DNA of 64,000 nucleotides, taken from the NCBI GenBank assembly GCA_916048095.2, contig OU696571.1:8258501-8322500 (forward strand). Reading direction: 5' to 3'. Source of the DNA: Sacculina carcini (taxonomy: Eukaryota > Arthropoda > Thecostraca > Sacculinidae). The translations under genes and the position numbers were made by a program. Positions 1 to 8,244 of the stretch are shown here, piece after piece (the first letter of the stretch is position 1; each line of letters opens with the position of its first letter). The notes under the pieces were generated by a model. It searched no databases, had not been told where the DNA came from, and saw only the letters and a list, made by a program, of their open reading frames with translations.

Positions 1-1418
1 GACGGTTAGTTTCAGGGATATTCATGCACTCGAAATCATAAAAAATATACAATTGCTTCTGATTAATTGCAGCAGGTTTAAGCGGTTGCAGAAAGCATCG
101 GTGTGGGGTGGTGGAAACCTCCTGCTTCGCGACCCGCTCCGTACAAAATGGACACAAATATGTCCCACACACATGATGTTTCTTACTATCAGATTTGTAC
201 GTGACGTCACCACAAGTACGACATCCACGGCGCACACAACAACGAACATTCTTGTGGGCCGCGAAACAAGAGGCTGAGATAAAGCTCAAATTACAATCGG
301 GACAGTGGACCAGAGCACCTTCCCTCACGCATTTTGTTGGTGATCCGCAGTCGTGGCATCCTCCGGCACAAGTGTGTTCGTTTTTATTCTTGTACGATGT
401 TTGACAGTGGTGGCAAAAGTAGTCTGTGGAAAGGAATGCAGTGATAGAGGTGATTACGTCAAAATGTTCGTGCGTGTGATACAGGTACAGGTGTGTGTTT
501 CCCGTGCCGGAGGTGTGTACGTGTTTGTGCATGTGTTCTGACGAGTAAATGTGTACTGTGTAGTCGTGCAGGTGTTGTGTGAAAATGTCCACTTCCCTTG
601 TCCCCATCCGTGCCGTCCAGTCCAGTTGCGATGCCATGCACAGTCGTTTCGCCTCCTCCTCAAACGAATTTGTTCTTTCCTCCAACCTCTTCATGCCTTG
701 GCGGTGTCGTGCACTTTTGTCTGTGTTGTTGTGTATGTATATGGCGGCTGCCAGAGCTCGTGGGAGACAGTGAGTCCCGGCAATCCGAAAGAAACATTTC
801 TTGTTGGTAAACCAGGACTTCACGTCCCCCTTGAGCTTTAGCCTAGCAGCGCCGTGAATGTCGATATCCATGGTTGATTGTTGTTTGATGTGTGTGACTG
901 TGAGGTGTAATGTGGAGTTGTTGCTGATGAATGACGCGTTTGACTGTGTGATGGATTCGAGCCTTGAAACAAACAAACAAATTCATATTTAATTTGATTA
1001 TTTAATCTCGTAAATAAAATCTAGCAAATGTAACCAAATAATAATACAAAACCGCTTACCGTTTTGACAAAAGTGACGCGTCGAAATCTCTGACGCGCCG
1101 AGGCACCAGGTATGCGTCCTGCTTGTAGTCGGCGTTGCGCAGAGTAATGCCCACATAATCGTCAGGGTTCACTCCTTGGAGCACCTGACCCACCACAGCG
1201 TCGATGGTCGCCTCAATTGAAGCAATTGCTCCAATGACGTTGTCGGGCTCCGTAAAGTTGAGCTCCAGGTGGTACGACTTTCCTTGAGCTCTGAATCGCC
1301 GAACGTACCTTGAGCTCACATCTTGCAAAACACATCGAATATTGCTCACCTCGGCAGTGTCTCCACGCTTCATTGGCGAGCCGTTGTCCTCATCACTCAA
1401 CCGATGCTTTGCAGCCAT
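1..1418 (-). CDS. Maverick/Polinton protein-primed DNA polymerase B, 5' part (partial, frameshifted)
   Basis: Family B DNA polymerase that would replicate a Polinton/Maverick transposon. Exon 1 runs 1,418 to 1,060 from ATG (MAAKHRLSD); exon 2 runs from 962 off the left edge. Without splicing, exon 1 meets TAA just after the donor; with splicing the frame stays open for about 240 codons. Visible: a segment with HFDVITS and YFCHHC, then several Cys/His pairs (CxxC, CFAAHKN, CRTCG, HHVCG, CPFC) and, at the window edge, YIFYDFEC, the Exo I motif (DxE) of family B polymerases. This order matches the N-terminal region of Polinton polymerases. One extra base near position 233, after VRCC, shifts the frame, so this copy looks broken unless it is a sequencing error. 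The polymerase domain lies outside the window. Confidence 0.8.
963..1059 (-). other. Putative spliceosomal intron in the Polinton polymerase gene
   Basis: On the minus strand the donor is ACG|GTAAGC and the acceptor is TTTGTTTCAAG|GCTC, with a T-rich tract before the AG. Length is 97 bp. Removing it eliminates the TAA that follows the donor and joins ...LLSKR to LESITQ in one frame. The consensus sites and restored frame support it; there is no transcript evidence. Confidence 0.6.
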
Positions 1419-1532
1419 CTCTCTCCCAAACAATATGGCAGCAAATATAACAAACACGAAAAAACACTGGAGCACTAAAGGCCGACCCGCACGCAACAAA
1501 CGATGAAACTAAATGATAGATGCGCACTGACT

Positions 1533-1548
1533 CGACAATTTATATACG
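1533..1548 (-). promoter_or_regulatory. TATA-like box upstream of the polymerase gene
   Basis: The minus strand reads TATATAAATT about 120 bp upstream of the ATG at 1,418, followed by GAGTCAGTGCG, which resembles a TCAGT initiator. The gap between them is shorter than usual, so this is only a candidate core promoter. Confidence 0.35.
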
Positions 1549-1730
1549 CTGGATGATGACGTCAGCGCATGCGCAGTATATCAAAAACATGCACACATCA
1601 TGATACCGTGCTGACGCCTGCGCATGCGCAGTACATCAAACACATTCCCCGCTAGTCTGGCGCCATCTCAAGGTCACCTTGGCTGATGCAATACACACAC
1701 CATGATACCGTGCTGACGTCAGCAGTCCTG
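1548..1730. repeat. Imperfect direct repeats with CRE-like sites upstream of the polymerase gene
   Basis: The words CGCATGCGCAGTA and ATGATACCGTGCTGACG each occur twice, and TGACGTCAGC occurs at both ends. The palindromic TGACGTCA is the classic CRE/bZIP core. The spacing suggests duplicated blocks of about 60-110 bp. Position suggests promoter or subterminal Polinton sequence; neither is proven. Confidence 0.5.
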
Positions 1731-1904
1731 ACTCAACACTGCATTCCATCACACCGTAAAAGTACATGCGTACCCATGACCTCGGTGCACATTACACGCC
1801 CATTGTTATGGACATCTACTGCCATCCACCGACTATTCACCCCGTTTAAACACACTTGATAAATATTTTTTCAAAGAATTTCAATATTTTTAAATCAACT
1901 TGTT

Positions 1905-2470
1905 TTAACACAATTAATTAACATAACCTAATATAATATACCAAATACGCGCGCCACTAATGTATCATGTGCGCCACAAGTGTCTCACAAATCTATAAAT
2001 TAATTTAATTCTCATAACCAAATATAATAAACATTAATACGTGCGCCACAATTGTATCATGTGCGTCACAAGTGTCTCACAATTCTATAAATTAATTAAC
2101 ATAACCAAATATAATAAACATTAATACGTGCGCCATAATTGTATCATGTGCGCCACAAGTGTCTCACAATTCTCTAAATTAATTAATTGGCATAACCAAA
2201 TATAATAAACATTAATACGTGCGCCATAATTGTATCATGTGCGTCACAAGTGTCTCACAATTCTATAAATTAATTAATTAGCATAACCAAATATAATAAA
2301 CATTAATATACCTAATACGCGCCACAATTGTATAATATGCGCCACAAGTGTCTCACAATTCTATAAATTAATTAATCAGCATAACCAAATATAATAAACA
2401 TTAATACGCGCGCCATAATTGTATCATGTGCGTCACAAGTGTCTCACAATTCGAAATTAATTTAATTGTA
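1905..2470 (+). repeat. Six-copy tandem array, about 90-bp unit
   Basis: Six head-to-tail copies share the blocks CATAACCAAATATAATAAAC, TGTATCATGTGCG, CACAAGTGTCTCACAATTC and TAAATTAATT. The first copy is the most diverged, and the fifth carries a short insertion (TATACCTAATAC). No open frame is conserved. It lies between the Polinton polymerase gene and a SINE-like segment and may be part of a Polinton end. Confidence 0.8.
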
Positions 2471-2519
2471 CACTCGTGCTTGCGCACTATATATACCACA
2501 TTTAAACCATCTCTCTTGA

Positions 2520-2640
2520 ACCTCTACAATAGCCGAACTGCGTAAGACTCTGCTCGAACCCCGAGGACCTCGGTTCGAATCCCAGCCAGGTAAAAAACTT
2601 TCTTCACTCGACACTACACTCTACACACAAATAATCGAAA
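2520..2640 (+). repeat. tRNA-like (B-box) segment, possible SINE head
   Basis: GGTTCGAATCC at about 2,572-2,582 is a perfect pol III B box, and TAGCCGAACTGCG about 45 bp upstream resembles an A box. The T arm mostly pairs, but the acceptor ends do not, so this is not a functional tRNA gene. An A-rich (AAATA)n tail follows, which fits a tRNA-derived SINE. A chance B box is possible. Confidence 0.35.
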
Positions 2641-2756
2641 TAAATAAGATGAATTAAATAAAATAAATAAATAAATAAAATAAAATAAATAAATAAATAA
2701 AATAAAATAAATCAATAAAATAAATAAATGAATTATTAAATAAATAAATTGATTCA
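2636..2756 (+). repeat. (AAATA/AAAT)n simple repeat
   Basis: About 120 bp of AAATAAATAAAATA-type repeats directly after the tRNA-like segment. It could be a SINE tail or an independent microsatellite. Confidence 0.8.
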
Positions 2757-2816
2757 AATATGTATAGATGTCGCTGCTGCGTTCACAGGTACCGACGCTC
2801 ACCATAGATGGCACCA

Positions 2817-3030
2817 CTTCCGGTCAGGTCAGGTATAGGCGGCGCTACTGGTCAAGTATAGAGGGCGCCACTTCCAGTATAGAGGGCGCCACCGGTCAGG
2901 TATAGAGGGCGCCACCTGACTGTGCAAAAATGACGTCATAAGGGGGCGGGGCCTAAACCGTGCAAAAACCTGTGACGTCATAAGGGGGCGGGGCCTAAAC
3001 CGTGCAAAAACCCCCCTCCCCCTCCCCCCT
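2817..3030 (+). promoter_or_regulatory. Tandem GC-rich modules with CRE and GC-box motifs
   Basis: Three copies of TATAGAGGGCGCCAC-type units (2,856-2,925) precede two near-identical modules of about 47 bp (2,927-3,018). Each of those contains TGACGTCATAAGGGGGCGGGG followed by CCTAAACCGTGCAAAAA. A CRE core abutting a GC box is typical of strong animal promoters, but no gene follows except the E1 LTR at 3,190, so a function is inference. The stretch to 3,189 shows nothing else. Confidence 0.45.
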
Positions 3031-3189
3031 TCCCCCACTCTGTGCAAATGTCACAAAGTACCCCGGTCTACTCCTATAATGTGTCTGAAAGCCCTAATAT
3101 CATTCTTTACACGGTACTGTGCGGCACTTCTATGTACAGTAAGGTTTTGCATTCAATTATTGAGTTAGTCATTGTGTAAGAAAGCAGGG

Positions 3190-3810
3190 TGTAATGGAAA
3201 TCGGACGTGGCGGTAGCGATGAGTCGATCAGTGAACGGAGGCGGGGCTTCATATCTTGTGTTTGTGTATCGTTGCATGTGTGAGTGTGTATGTTTGTGTG
3301 CGTGTGAGTGCGCAGGCGTCAGCGACGTAAGCAGCGCGCTGTGATCTGATTGGTGGATTCGAAGTTCTGTAAACGAACGGCCGTTAACGGCGGGCGATTT
3401 GAATATGTGGCCTGCACTGTGAATGCGGGGCAGTGGGTTGTGAGAGAGTGTGCGGTTCGGTGGCCCTGCAGTGCACTGTGTTGGATGAGCTTTTCCTTGG
3501 TGTTGCGGTGCACAGTGATAAGTGCATATTTATTTTGTGTTGCGGTGTACAGTGATAAGTGTATGGTTATTTTGTGCTGCGGTGCGCAGTGATAAGTGTG
3601 GTCTGCTTGTGCTACGGTATATTGTGTTTGGCGCCGTCTTGGACTGCTTCGTCGGCTCACTGAAAGTCAGTGCGGATTCAGCTGTGATCATTCGTCTATT
3701 TAATATTGTGATTAACCAAGTGTCATTATACGTTACATTGTTCGATCGTCTTTGCGGTCTGGGCATCGAGGTGATAGAATGGCTTTCAGCGACGCGAACA
3801 TGGAACCAAA
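3190..3810 (+). repeat. E1 5' LTR
   Basis: Starts TGTAATGGAAATCGGA and ends ...GGAACCAAA, exactly where identity with the 3' LTR stops and the PBS-like AACTATTTCGGC begins. It lacks a canonical CA end. The last 32 bp contain the gag start codon. Confidence 0.88.
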
Positions 3811-4568
3811 AACTATTTCGGCAGCATATGAAACGTCGTTCGATTTGAGGCTGGTGCCGGAGTATGACGGGAAACATGACCCCACGGAATGGCTAGAAAA
3901 AGTGCGGAAAATGTGTCGACTTCGCGGTGTACATGATGTAGCGCAGGTAGTGGGTATGCGAATCACTGACGATGCAAATGCCGTCGTTGATTGCCTCTCT
4001 GATGAGGACCAGTTGGACATCAGCAAAGTGGAGCAGGCACTTCAGACTGCGTTCGGCATGGACACTTTTGGTGCGTATGACGCGTTTGTGAAACGAATAT
4101 TAACTGAAGGTGAATGTGTCGATGTGATGATCTCTGATCTATGCAGACTGGGAGCCAGATGCAACATCACTGACCCAGTGTCCATCAAGTGTGCGTTTAT
4201 ATCAGCCATTCCTCTATCAGTGCGACACGTGCTCAGGGCTAATGTGAAGTTGGACTCCATGACAGTATCGGATGTTGTCAGCAGAACTAGAGTGATATTG
4301 TCAGAAACGGGTCAAAATATTGATACTGGACTATCTGCTTCTGCTCCTGAGCCTGGCCCACCGGCACGGCTGTCTTCAGGAAAAATGTTGTCAGGTGCTC
4401 TCAGGTGTTTTCTGTGTAACCGATCAGGGCATTTTGCACGCGGATGCCCCCGTCGAATGAATCGGGCTTGAGGCGAAGAAAGGAATGGTGTCAAATGTTT
4501 CAAGTGTGGCACGTTCGGACACGTCAGCCCAAATTGTCCGGGAAACGACCAAGGAGGAGAGGCATAGG
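3779..4568 (+). CDS. gag: E1 gag (capsid/nucleocapsid) with an in-frame TGA
   Basis: Structural protein that would package element RNA. The first ATG of the frame is 3,779 (MAFSDANMEPK); a second is at 3,800. Both lie inside the 5' LTR, so the first ten residues are LTR-encoded and the next codons run through the primer-binding region. The body (VPEYDGKHDPTEWLEKV) resembles the E2 and E3 gag (EYDGTGDIVEWW). The first CCHC knuckle is CFLCNRSGHFARGC; then comes TGA at 4,469-4,471; then the same frame gives CFKCGTFGHVSPNC and ends at TAG 4,566-4,568. E3 has both knuckles without a stop between them, so the TGA (GCT TGA GGC) probably arose from CGA. The slippery heptamer at 4,540 lies after the TGA, so pol expression would need readthrough here. 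Confidence 0.8.
3811..3822 (+). promoter_or_regulatory. E1 putative primer-binding site, complementary to a tRNA-Phe 5' end
   Basis: AACTATTTCGGC follows the LTR directly. The reverse complement of nucleotides 1-12 of eukaryotic tRNA-Phe(GAA), recalled as GCCGAAATAGCT, is AGCTATTTCGGC: 11 of 12 match. A normal TGG-starting PBS is absent at this position. Here the site is also gag coding sequence. Confidence 0.5.
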
Positions 4569-7500
4569 TGCCAGTCTCTTCTCCTCGAACGTAACGGCGC
4601 CGCTGGTTACGACAACTGTGATGGTCAATGGTGTTCAATGTCTTGCGCTCGTCGATACGGGCTGTTCCAGAAGCTTGATTTCTGAGTTCCTGTGTAGAGA
4701 GCGAGTGGAATCTCGCGGTGAGTGGCTGGTGATGATTAGCGGAGATCGTATGAGATGCCAAGGTAGCTGCGCAGTTACGGTTACCATGAACAATAGAAAG
4801 GCATTTGAGCTCAACGTATTTGTGGTGAAACATAGACCAGCCGGTTTTGACTTTGTTCTTGGTATTGATGGCATTGTATCTATGGGTGGCATGGTGTTGG
4901 ATTCGGAGAGAAATTTGACATGTGGTGTTGAGAAAAATGGCTGCGTTCATCTGGAATCGGGAGTAGCAGCAGCAGCAAGTGGAAACAGTATAACAAGTAG
5001 TTATGAGCTTGAAGGCAAAGATTTCCTGGCTACATTCGATGCAGAGAAAAGGTCATGGAGAGTGAGATGGAAGTGGTCGCAGCGTCCGGGTGTCTTGGAG
5101 AATCGAACCGCCGAGTACGCAATAGCGCCGCATGCCCGTAACGAGTATCAGGCAGAGTTAAAATCATGGATTGACGCTGGATGGCTTGTTGAGTACAACG
5201 AACAAACCCACGGATCAGTCAAAGGGCTGATTCCGCTTATGGCAGTCAGTCAGAAGAATAAGTGCAAAGTCAGGCCGGTGATGGATTTTCGCCAACTTAA
5301 TCGGTTTGTTGAAACTCACACGGTGGATGTCGACGTCTGTCACCAGAAAGTGAGAGATTGGAGGAGGCGGGGGGATCGCATAGCATTGTTGGACCTGACG
5401 CGCGCCTACCTTCAGATTGAAATTGAGCCTGCGCTCTGGTGTTACCAGACGGTGTTGATATCCGACAAGCGGTATTGCTTGACTCGACTGGGTTTCGGCT
5501 TAAGTGCAGCTCCGATCATCATGAAGGAGATTGTCAACTTCGTGTGTCGGCAAGATGCTGAGGTCGAGAGAGCCACTTCATCATACATTGATGATATTTT
5601 GGTGGACGAGTCGGTGTTGAGCGCGGAAAGAGTCAGCGAACACTTCTCGAGATACGGGCTGACCTGCAAACCTGCGGAACGGGCCGACCCATCATGTCGT
5701 GTGCTAGGTCTGAGTGTTTCGCGCCAGGCAGACGGATTGGTGTGGAGAAGAGACAATCCTGTGGCGGAAATTGTTGAGCCAATAACTCGACGGTCAGTTT
5801 TCTCGTGGTGTGGCCGGTTAGTCGCACATTTGCCGGTGGCTGGGTGGCTGAGGCCTGCCACCTCCTGGATAAAGCGATGCGTCAACTCTGTGACAAAAGG
5901 ATGGGACGATGTTGTGGAGGATCCATCCGTGAAGAATAAGATTTTGTTTGTGATCGACAAACTTGCTAATGAGGATCCAGCACGGGGAGTGTGGCGAGTG
6001 ACCGAAGATGAGGCAACCGTGTGGACTGATGCCAGTTCGATTGCTGGGGGAGTTGTGTTGGAGACTCAGGATTCAGGAGTAATCGAAGACGCGTGTTGGC
6101 TCCGCCGAGATGACACTACCCATATCAATATGGCCGAGCTGGACGCCGCGATCAAAGGCATTAACATGGCGGTCTCGTGGGGCATGAAGTCAATCAATCT
6201 CTGCACAGATTCTGCCACGGTTCATCGGTGGGTTGATGATGCTTTGAGTGGCCGTGCTAGGCTTCGAACGAAAGCGCACGGTGAACTCCTGATCCGTAGC
6301 AGAGTGAATATCATCAGACAGATGGTCGATGAACTTGATATTCAGATCAAGGTGCGACTTGTTCGGTCCGCGGAAAACTTGGCAGATGTCCTCACGCGTG
6401 TGCCGAAAAATTGGATTGGTGGCGAACCACTGGCCGTCGGTGCGGCAGCAACAACTTCAACAGCTCGCAGCTCAGTCGCTGAGCAAATTGCTAGCATTCA
6501 TGCACGAGCGGGGCATACAGGAATTCGTCGGACCTTGTACTTTGCTAGACGCGATCTCGCTAAACCGGTCAAGCGATCGCAAGTGCGCCAGGTGGCTCAT
6601 GGTTGTGACATATGTAATTCGATTGACCCAGCTCCGGTAAAATGGCGTCACGGTACACTCAGTGTTGCCCACGTGTGGCATCGCTTGGCAATTGACATCA
6701 GCCACTACAAGAACCAGCCGTACTTGACGGTTATTGATTGCGGTCCTTCACGGTTTAGCCTGTGGAGGCAACTACGAGCAGCGGACAGTGAGCAAGTGAT
6801 TCAGCACTTGGAGCGAATTTTCCTTGAAAGAGGAGCCCCAGTTGAGCTGCTCTGTGACAATGATACTGTGTTCAGAGGTCGGTCATTCGCAGCGCTAGCA
6901 GCGAGATGGAACATTAGATTGCGCTTCAGAGCAGCGTACGCTGCCAGTGGTAATGCGATCATCGAACGCAACCACAAGACCGTAAAAGTCATCGCAGCAC
7001 GAAAATCATGCGGTATCGCTGAGGCTGTACATCTCTACAACTCTACTCCTCGCGATGGAGAAAATGAGAATTCTGCGCCGGCCAATGGCGTCTACCGCTA
7101 CAGGATACGCGACTGCACGAGACCTAGAACAAATCAGTTTGGCCAGGAGTCGTCTGGTGGTAAACGCGCAAGGTTCGCTGTTGGTGAGGCAGTATGGGTT
7201 CGCCAGCGTGGAAGCAGATGCACCAACCGATCAGCGCAGGGAGTCGTGAGTGGCGTCGTTTCAGAGCAAGTGGTGGAGGTTGATGGTGTGCCGCGTCACG
7301 TCCGAGACCTCCGACGAAGAGTCCAGAACGGTGTAGGCGACGATCAATCAGGTGACACAAGATCATCCGACGAACCTCCTCTCTGGATTGGTCATCCAGA
7401 GTCTCATCCCAGGTCGGGTTCTGTTGTGTCAGAACCAGCTTCGTCATCAGCGCAAGAGCGGACTGATACAGCCGGGGCGTTTGATGATGCAAGCCCTGCA

Positions 7501-7629
7501 ATTGATGGCGTTGATCGACAAGAGCCTATTGTTACACCGACAGACAGACTACGTCGGGGGGAGCGGTTACGGCGACCGCCTCGTCGGTATTTTTCATGTT
7601 GTGATCTTGAAGATCAAGGAGGGGTGTAA
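4444..7629 (+). CDS. pol: E1 pol: protease, reverse transcriptase, RNase H, integrase
   Basis: Uninterrupted open frame of 1,061 codons, in the -1 frame of gag; translation probably enters at 4,546, so the first residues are unlikely to be natural. In order: aspartic protease LVDTGCSRS; RT with VMDFRQLNRF, LLDLTRAYLQIE, CLTRLGFGL and catalytic YIDDILV; connection SWCGRLVAHLPVAGWLRP; RNase H VWTDASS, HINMAELDA, CTDSATVH (D-E-D); integrase HHCC zinc finger (HARAGHTG, CDIC) and DDE core with D in AIDIS, D in CDNDTVF and E in IIERNHK, the last two 35 residues apart. No chromodomain is seen. All catalytic residues are present. The stop lies just inside the 3' LTR. Confidence 0.93.
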   Translation: MPPSNESGLRRRKEWCQMFQVWHVRTRQPKLSGKRPRRRGIGASLFSSNVTAPLVTTTVMVNGVQCLALVDTGCSRSLISEFLCRERVESRGEWLVMISGDRMRCQGSCAVTVTMNNRKAFELNVFVVKHRPAGFDFVLGIDGIVSMGGMVLDSERNLTCGVEKNGCVHLESGVAAAASGNSITSSYELEGKDFLATFDAEKRSWRVRWKWSQRPGVLENRTAEYAIAPHARNEYQAELKSWIDAGWLVEYNEQTHGSVKGLIPLMAVSQKNKCKVRPVMDFRQLNRFVETHTVDVDVCHQKVRDWRRRGDRIALLDLTRAYLQIEIEPALWCYQTVLISDKRYCLTRLGFGLSAAPIIMKEIVNFVCRQDAEVERATSSYIDDILVDESVLSAERVSEHFSRYGLTCKPAERADPSCRVLGLSVSRQADGLVWRRDNPVAEIVEPITRRSVFSWCGRLVAHLPVAGWLRPATSWIKRCVNSVTKGWDDVVEDPSVKNKILFVIDKLANEDPARGVWRVTEDEATVWTDASSIAGGVVLETQDSGVIEDACWLRRDDTTHINMAELDAAIKGINMAVSWGMKSINLCTDSATVHRWVDDALSGRARLRTKAHGELLIRSRVNIIRQMVDELDIQIKVRLVRSAENLADVLTRVPKNWIGGEPLAVGAAATTSTARSSVAEQIASIHARAGHTGIRRTLYFARRDLAKPVKRSQVRQVAHGCDICNSIDPAPVKWRHGTLSVAHVWHRLAIDISHYKNQPYLTVIDCGPSRFSLWRQLRAADSEQVIQHLERIFLERGAPVELLCDNDTVFRGRSFAALAARWNIRLRFRAAYAASGNAIIERNHKTVKVIAARKSCGIAEAVHLYNSTPRDGENENSAPANGVYRYRIRDCTRPRTNQFGQESSGGKRARFAVGEAVWVRQRGSRCTNRSAQGVVSGVVSEQVVEVDGVPRHVRDLRRRVQNGVGDDQSGDTRSSDEPPLWIGHPESHPRSGSVVSEPASSSAQERTDTAGAFDDASPAIDGVDRQEPIVTPTDRLRRGERLRRPPRRYFSCCDLEDQGGV
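4540..4546 (+). promoter_or_regulatory. -1 frameshift slippery site G GGA AAC (gag to pol)
   Basis: In the gag frame the codons are CCG GGA AAC, the X XXY YYZ pattern of a -1 programmed frameshift. Pol lies in the -1 frame and would be entered at 4,546. E2 and E3 have the same heptamer in the same register just after the last zinc knuckle. I did not identify a downstream pseudoknot. Confidence 0.65.
7612..7624 (+). promoter_or_regulatory. E1 polypurine tract
   Basis: GAAGATCAAGGAGGGG directly precedes the 3' LTR start TGTAATGG. E2 and E3 have AATCAGGAGG and AATCAGGGGG in the same place. It would prime plus-strand DNA synthesis. Confidence 0.7.
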
Positions 7630-8244
7630 TGGAAATCGGACGTGACGGTAGCGATGAGTCGATCAGTGAACGGAGGCGGGGCTTATATCTTGTGTTTGTG
7701 TATCGTTGCATGTGTGAGTGTGTATGTTTGTGTGCGTGTGAGTGCGCAGGCGTCAGCGACGTAAGCAGCGCGCTGTGATCTGATTGGTGGATTCGAAGTT
7801 CTGTAAACGAACGGCCGTTAACGGCGGGCGATTCGAATATGTGGCCTGCACTGTGAATGCGGGGCAGTGGGTTGTGAGAGAGTTTGCGGTTCGGTGGCCC
7901 TGCAGTGCACTGTGTTGGATGAGCTTTTCCTTGGTGTTGCGGTGCACAGTGATAAGTGCATATTTATTTTGTGTTGCGGTGTACAGTGATAAGTGTATGG
8001 TTATTTTGTGCTGCGGTGCGCAGTGATAAGTGTGGTCTGCTTGTGCTACGGTATATTGTGTTTGGCGCCGTCTTGGTCTGCTTCGTCGGCTCACTGAAAG
8101 TCAGTGCGGATTCAGCTGTGATCATTCGTCTATTTAATATTGTGATTAACCAAGTGTCATTATACGTTAAATTGTTCGATCGTCTTTGCGGTCTGGGTAT
8201 CGAGGTGATAGAATGGCTTTCAGCGACGCGAACATGGAACCAAA
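7625..8244 (+). repeat. E1 3' LTR
   Basis: About 99% identical by eye to 3,190-3,810, including the gag start region at its end (ATGGCTTTCAGCGACGCG). It contains the pol stop codon in its first bases. Confidence 0.88.

Larger units (their letters stand above)
3190..8244 (+). mobile_element. E1: LTR retrotransposon, divergent PR-RT-RH-INT lineage, nearly intact
   Basis: Two direct LTRs of about 620 bp flank gag and pol. I count about seven differences between the LTRs, so the insertion is young. Flanks CAGGG (3,185-3,189) and CATGG (8,245-8,249) look like a 5-bp target duplication with one change. Domain order protease, reverse transcriptase, RNase H, integrase fits Ty3 or BEL types. The RT box CLTRLGFGL and the WCGR...GWLRPA connection do not resemble the usual Ty3, BEL or Copia motifs, so I leave the clade open. 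Pol is uninterrupted; gag has one in-frame TGA. Confidence 0.92.

Noticed and set aside
1905-2470. CRISPR array
   Set aside because: Repeats are ~90 bp head-to-tail without unique spacers, and the DNA is eukaryotic.
2560-2590. Functional tRNA gene
   Set aside because: Good B box, but acceptor stem does not pair and no anticodon arm is convincing.
3190-3800. E1 LTR ending at CA 3,800 with a TGG PBS at 3,801
   Set aside because: The 3' LTR shares ten more bases (TGGAACCAAA), so the repeat extends to 3,810; the CAGGG/CATGG flanks agree.
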